From positions 1 to 17,403 of the forward strand of contig JBBKWG010000030.1 in the NCBI GenBank assembly GCA_037968835.1: a stretch of 17,403 nt of DNA, read 5' to 3'. The stretch is from JBBKWG01 sp037968835. GTDB taxonomy: Bacteria; Pseudomonadota; Alphaproteobacteria; Rhodobacterales; Rhodobacteraceae. Position numbers and translations under genes: made by a program. The notes beneath the pieces were generated by a model. That model did no database searches and was not told the origin of the DNA. It saw only the letters and a list, made by a program, of their open reading frames with translations. Shown piece after piece: positions 14,642 through 17,403 of this stretch. Within the stretch, counting starts at the first letter, position 1, and each line of letters opens with the position of its first letter.

Positions 14642-15304
14642 TTAGCCGGAAATTACGCACTCGAGGGCTGCGCGCAGCGCCTCGCGCGGCAGAATGACGA
14701 GCACTCCCGGTTCATCGAATGCCAGCTCGACACGGCCAGTTGCCCGATTGGACGTCCCGCCTTTGCCCTCAGGGGATAGGGTCAAACCGTCGATCGGCCA
14801 CTCCAAGCCGACGGATGTGCCTTTTACCGGCGTGAGGGGATAAAGGGATACCCGCGTCCCGTTGTTCAACTCCAGAATTGCCCGCGTCGATGCCGCGAAG
14901 ATCACATCGTCCGCGCCGACAAGCAAAGTGGGCGGCCCTACCCTGCGCGCCAGAACCGACATCGCCGCAAGGGCATGGTCGAACCTGCCAGCGGTGAACC
15001 CGGTCGCCAGGACGAAAGGGGCGTCGATCCGGGTAAGGGATTTCTCGAAGTCCGTCGAATCCTGTTCGGCAATCCTGACCAGTTCGATCTCGGGATGTTC
15101 GGTCTGAAAATCGCTTGAAAGCGAATCAAGATCGCCGATCACCACATTTGGATTGTGGCCTGCCGCGATGGCCCGGTCTGCGCCGCCGTCGGCCGCTACC
15201 AGAAAGGGCGCTAATTTCAACGCTTCCTCAATATCTTCGGGTCTTGGATGGCCTGCTCCAACCAATGTGACACCTGACAGGCATTGAACTATATTCTGAT
15301 CCAT
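14642..15304 (-). CDS. thiN: Thiamine diphosphokinase
   Basis: A 220-residue cytoplasmic enzyme converting thiamine and ATP to thiamine diphosphate and AMP. Family motifs are in order: LVAADGGADRA at 35-45, the metal-binding VIGDLDSL at 55-62, QDSTDFEKSL at 81-90, and the GRFDHALA at 106-113 of the N-terminal domain. A C-terminal beta domain holds SNRATGRVEL, which binds thiamine. The ATG at 15304 is chosen because the family begins just before the first strand and AGGAG lies about 11 nt upstream; an extension to 15412 has no family support. Its stop is 10 bp from the tauC stop on the other strand. Thiamine diphosphate is the cofactor of Xsc, the expected next enzyme of taurine catabolism, but the convergent layout argues against co-regulation. 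No TPP riboswitch was seen. Confidence 0.93.
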   Translation of the reverse strand: MDQNIVQCLSGVTLVGAGHPRPEDIEEALKLAPFLVAADGGADRAIAAGHNPNVVIGDLDSLSSDFQTEHPEIELVRIAEQDSTDFEKSLTRIDAPFVLATGFTAGRFDHALAAMSVLARRVGPPTLLVGADDVIFAASTRAILELNNGTRVSLYPLTPVKGTSVGLEWPIDGLTLSPEGKGGTSNRATGRVELAFDEPGVLVILPREALRAALECVISG

Positions 15305-15444
15305 GCCCGAATGAACTCCTGAGATGTCTGCACGCCACAATTCTGACCTGAAATAATCTTGCGATTTCCTCAGTAGCGTTCCTATTTCCGACCGCCATGA
15401 TGGTAAACACAATGTTGCTGAATGGTGGAGAAAGCGACCGACAG

Positions 15445-17169
15445 ATGACCGGATCGAATAAAATTCTTACAGTGTCCTACGGCACTTTCAGTTGCACGCT
15501 GGAGGGATTCGACGACCCGTTCGGAACCATGCGCGGCATCGCTGAGTACTTCCGCGATCTGGCAGCCGACGACCGGTACTTCGGTGCAGAGCCGCCGACC
15601 CCGGATGTCGAGATGCTCCAGAATATCGCGCAGGGTCAGATGCGTCGGCGCGTGGAAGCCCGGATCGGAGAAGATGGCGTGTCGCTTCGCCAGATGGATT
15701 CCGAACCTGAAGCACAAAAGAAGCAGCGTGTTCCTGACGCAGTTGCAGTCGAGGAAAGCGACGCCATTGATCATGGCCCGCTCGCCCCGGAAGACGATTA
15801 TCTTTTGTCGGATGAGCCGGAAGACGTTTTGACGGTCGATCCTTCGCTCGCGCCTGCAGATACCACACCAGCGGAGACCGTAGCCGAAAAGCTCCGCCGG
15901 ATCCGCGCGGTCGTCTCGCGCACGCACGTGCTTCAACCTGCCGAGGACGCATCGCTTTTTAGCGACGCCCCGGCGTCGGAGCAAGAATCTGACGCCGCCG
16001 GGGGCGTTGCCCTTCGCGATCGCGCGCTTAGCGAAACGATTGCAAGCATCAATGCCGACCTGTCCGAAGACGACGACATCGAAGCCAACCTCGATCTGAC
16101 CGCCGACGAATCGGACCAGATGGATGACGACCTTGCCGACGAAAAGGCCGTCAGGAATATTATCGCGTCGTCATACCTTGAAGATGCCGTTGACGATGAG
16201 GTGACGGATTCAGGCGATCGCGGAACTGAGAGCGTGGGCGATGACGTAGCTGCGGTCGCCGCCGATACGGATCTGGGAAAAGGCGATTCGGCTGAACCCG
16301 AATACGAAGACTCCCGGGATGAGGTGACGTCGTTTGCTGACGACGCGCCTGTTGCCGATGGCGAAAGCCCGGACGAAGCCACCGAAGTCGCCCACGACGC
16401 AGCGCAGTCCGATAACGGGGAGCCGCGCGCCAGTCGCAACGAATTTGAGGTCGCGTCGGACAAGCGTGTGACCAGACCCCTGGCGCCAATCGGCGACACA
16501 AACGATGATGTCAAAAGGCTTCTCGCCGAGGCCGACAACAAACTGAACGAGGACGAGGGTATTCGTCGTCGCCGGGTAATTTCCCAGATGCGCGCCGCAG
16601 TCGCGGCCACGAAAGCCGAGCGTTCGATCAAAGGCGATCCCGCTTCCAAGGAAGAGCAGGACCACGAGCAGCAAAGCATTTACCGTAAAGTCCTGTCGCA
16701 GGTCGTGATCCCGCTTGCGCTGGACGACGCGGAAAAAAGCCCGTCTGCCAATTCGAGCCGCCCCGCACCGTTGGTGCTGGTTTCGTCGCAGCGGGTTGAT
16801 GTGACGGTTGAAACCCACTCAGAAAGCGCCGGGCCACAGCGCGTCGAGCGGACGAACCACAGCGAAACACCTGAAGCGTCCGGGTTTGCGCAATTTGCGG
16901 CGCAAGTCGGTGCGTCGGAGCTTCCCGATTTGCTTGAGGCCGCCGCCGCCTATACCGCATTCGTGAAAGGTCAGCCGCACTTCTCGCGTCCTGAAATCAT
17001 GAAGCGCGTCGCACGTTTCGACCCCGCCATGAATCTGTCGCGCGAAGCCGGTCTGCGCTCGTTTGGCCAACTTTTGCGCCAGGGCAAAATCCAGAAGCTT
17101 CAGCGTGGTCAGTTCACGATTTCAGACGACACCCGCTTCAAGCCTTCTCAGCGGTTTGCTGGCGAGTAA
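15445..17169 (+). CDS. Conserved acidic protein of unknown function
   Basis: A 574-residue protein of a Rhodobacterales family that I recognise only as hypothetical; relatives are sometimes labelled 'chemotaxis protein CheA', which this sequence does not support (no histidine-kinase boxes). An N-terminal domain (about 6-85) contains ILTVSYGTFSCTLEGFDDPF and IAEYFRDLAADDRYFGAEPP. Residues 85-345 are very rich in Asp, Glu, Ala and Ser and probably disordered. A charged helix follows (about 357-395, with GIRRRRVISQMRAAVAATKA). The conserved C-terminal domain (about 484-560, with LEAAAAYTAFVKGQPHFSRP and GLRSFGQLLRQGKIQKLQRG) looks like a winged helix. There is no signal or membrane segment. The ATG at 15445 fits the conserved start; upstream in-frame ATGs at 15397, 15400 and 15412 cannot be excluded, as no ribosome-binding site is convincing. 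It is divergent from thiN and ends at an intrinsic terminator. Confidence 0.85.
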   Translation: MTGSNKILTVSYGTFSCTLEGFDDPFGTMRGIAEYFRDLAADDRYFGAEPPTPDVEMLQNIAQGQMRRRVEARIGEDGVSLRQMDSEPEAQKKQRVPDAVAVEESDAIDHGPLAPEDDYLLSDEPEDVLTVDPSLAPADTTPAETVAEKLRRIRAVVSRTHVLQPAEDASLFSDAPASEQESDAAGGVALRDRALSETIASINADLSEDDDIEANLDLTADESDQMDDDLADEKAVRNIIASSYLEDAVDDEVTDSGDRGTESVGDDVAAVAADTDLGKGDSAEPEYEDSRDEVTSFADDAPVADGESPDEATEVAHDAAQSDNGEPRASRNEFEVASDKRVTRPLAPIGDTNDDVKRLLAEADNKLNEDEGIRRRRVISQMRAAVAATKAERSIKGDPASKEEQDHEQQSIYRKVLSQVVIPLALDDAEKSPSANSSRPAPLVLVSSQRVDVTVETHSESAGPQRVERTNHSETPEASGFAQFAAQVGASELPDLLEAAAAYTAFVKGQPHFSRPEIMKRVARFDPAMNLSREAGLRSFGQLLRQGKIQKLQRGQFTISDDTRFKPSQRFAGE

Positions 17170-17191
17170 GCTGACCGGAAAAAATGGAGAG

Positions 17192-17219
17192 AATGCGGTC
17201 TAGCGGCCGCATTTTTTTT
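17192..17219 (+). terminator. Rho-independent terminator
   Basis: AATGCGG (17192-17198) pairs with CCGCATT (17207-17213) around the loop TCTAGCGG, and a run of eight T closes it (17212-17219). It begins 23 nt after the stop of the acidic protein gene. An A-run at 17179-17184 could extend the stem by pairing with the T-run, so it may also work in reverse. Confidence 0.92.
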
Positions 17220-17286
17220 GTGTTCAGGCTGGCGATGGGTGGGTCCGCCGCGCACCAATCAACGGACAATTTTCCCAAACCTCAAA

Positions 17287-17303
17287 TTGACAGTCTGAGT
17301 CAA
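17287..17303 (+). promoter_or_regulatory. Inverted repeat and -35-like box upstream of the exporter gene
   Basis: TTGAC (17287-17291) and GTCAA (17299-17303) form an inverted repeat with a 7-nt spacer, 35 bp before the exporter ATG. The left arm extends to a perfect -35 hexamer TTGACA, but no good -10 follows at 16-18 nt. LysE/ArgO genes are often controlled by a LysR-type or Lrp-type regulator, so an operator is plausible. Confidence 0.35.
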
Positions 17304-17338
17304 AGCGGCCAATGCGATGCTCCCAACGGAGCGCCACG

Positions 17339-17403
17339 ATGTCAGCAGCGATCGCCGGATTTGCCCTCAGTTTCTCGCTTATTCTCGCGATTGGCGCTCA
17401 GAA
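17339..17403 (+). CDS. N-terminus of LysE/ArgO family amino-acid exporter (truncated by the window edge)
   Basis: From the ATG at 17339 the frame reads MSAAIAGFALSFSLILAIGA and then Gln before the window ends, about 21 residues. The pattern GFALxxSLILAIGAQ is the start of the first membrane helix of LysE/ArgO-type exporters, which expel basic amino acids such as arginine or lysine. ACGGAG lies about 8 nt upstream as ribosome-binding site. The gene is preceded by the terminator of the acidic protein, so it has its own promoter. The substrate cannot be judged from this fragment. Confidence 0.75.
   Translation, partial: MSAAIAGFALSFSLILAIGAQ

Noticed and set aside
15305..15444. TPP riboswitch near the thiamine diphosphokinase gene
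   Set aside because: No CUGAGA-type core or other conserved THI element was seen in the leader on the minus strand.
15933..16679. Minus-strand open frame of 248 codons, Ser/Ala-rich
   Set aside because: Complement of the Asp/Glu-rich region of the acidic protein; the composition is what antisense of GAx codons gives.

Overview
The window reads as chromosomal DNA of a marine-type alphaproteobacterium, most likely a Rhodobacterales (roseobacter-group) member. The DNA is GC-rich. The malyl-CoA lyase, AccA, zinc-ribbon/FtsE pair and taurine genes look like roseobacter versions, from memory of those families. No rRNA, tRNA, insertion sequence, prophage or CRISPR array was seen, and the genes are tightly packed.

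Layout. (1) 1-1171, minus strand: a DUF1611 protein resembling D-glutamate N-acetyltransferase DgcN, coupled by a one-base overlap to a dipeptide-epimerase-like DgcA that runs off the left edge. (2) 1431-2390, plus: L-malyl-CoA/beta-methylmalyl-CoA lyase (mcl1). (3) 2398-8491, minus: a compact run transcribed ftsE > ftsX > plsC > amylosucrase-family GH13 enzyme > SAM-dependent methyltransferase > accA. It carries overlapping or near-overlapping junctions, with a possible separate promoter before accA. (4) 8645-9649, plus, divergent from ftsE: a zinc-ribbon, single-membrane-span protein with an unusual 5 x 21-bp tandem repeat. (5) 9726-14631: a taurine locus, with taurine:pyruvate aminotransferase (tpa, minus) divergent from the transporter tauA-tauB-tauC (plus). 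A sequence in the 276-bp intergenic region matches the direct-repeat element I recall for the regulator TauR. (6) 14642-15304, minus: thiamine diphosphokinase. (7) 15445-17169, plus: a large, very acidic protein of unknown function ending at a clear intrinsic terminator. (8) 17339 to the right edge, plus: the start of a LysE/ArgO-type amino-acid exporter.

How it works together. The taurine genes would import taurine and transaminate it to sulfoacetaldehyde with pyruvate as acceptor. The downstream enzymes (Xsc, Pta) and the regulator TauR are not in the window. DgcN-DgcA would convert D-glutamate through N-acetyl-D-glutamate to N-acetyl-L-glutamate. Mcl1 belongs to acetyl-CoA/C2 assimilation by the ethylmalonyl-CoA pathway, and AccA to fatty acid synthesis.

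The most unusual items are three. TauC has an extra N-terminal membrane segment and a roughly 120-residue extracytoplasmic insertion. An amylosucrase-family gene lies inside a cell-division/lipid operon, with an apparent change at a conserved active-site arginine. The acidic protein at 15445-17169 is uncharacterised. No clearly new multi-gene defence or mobile system was seen.
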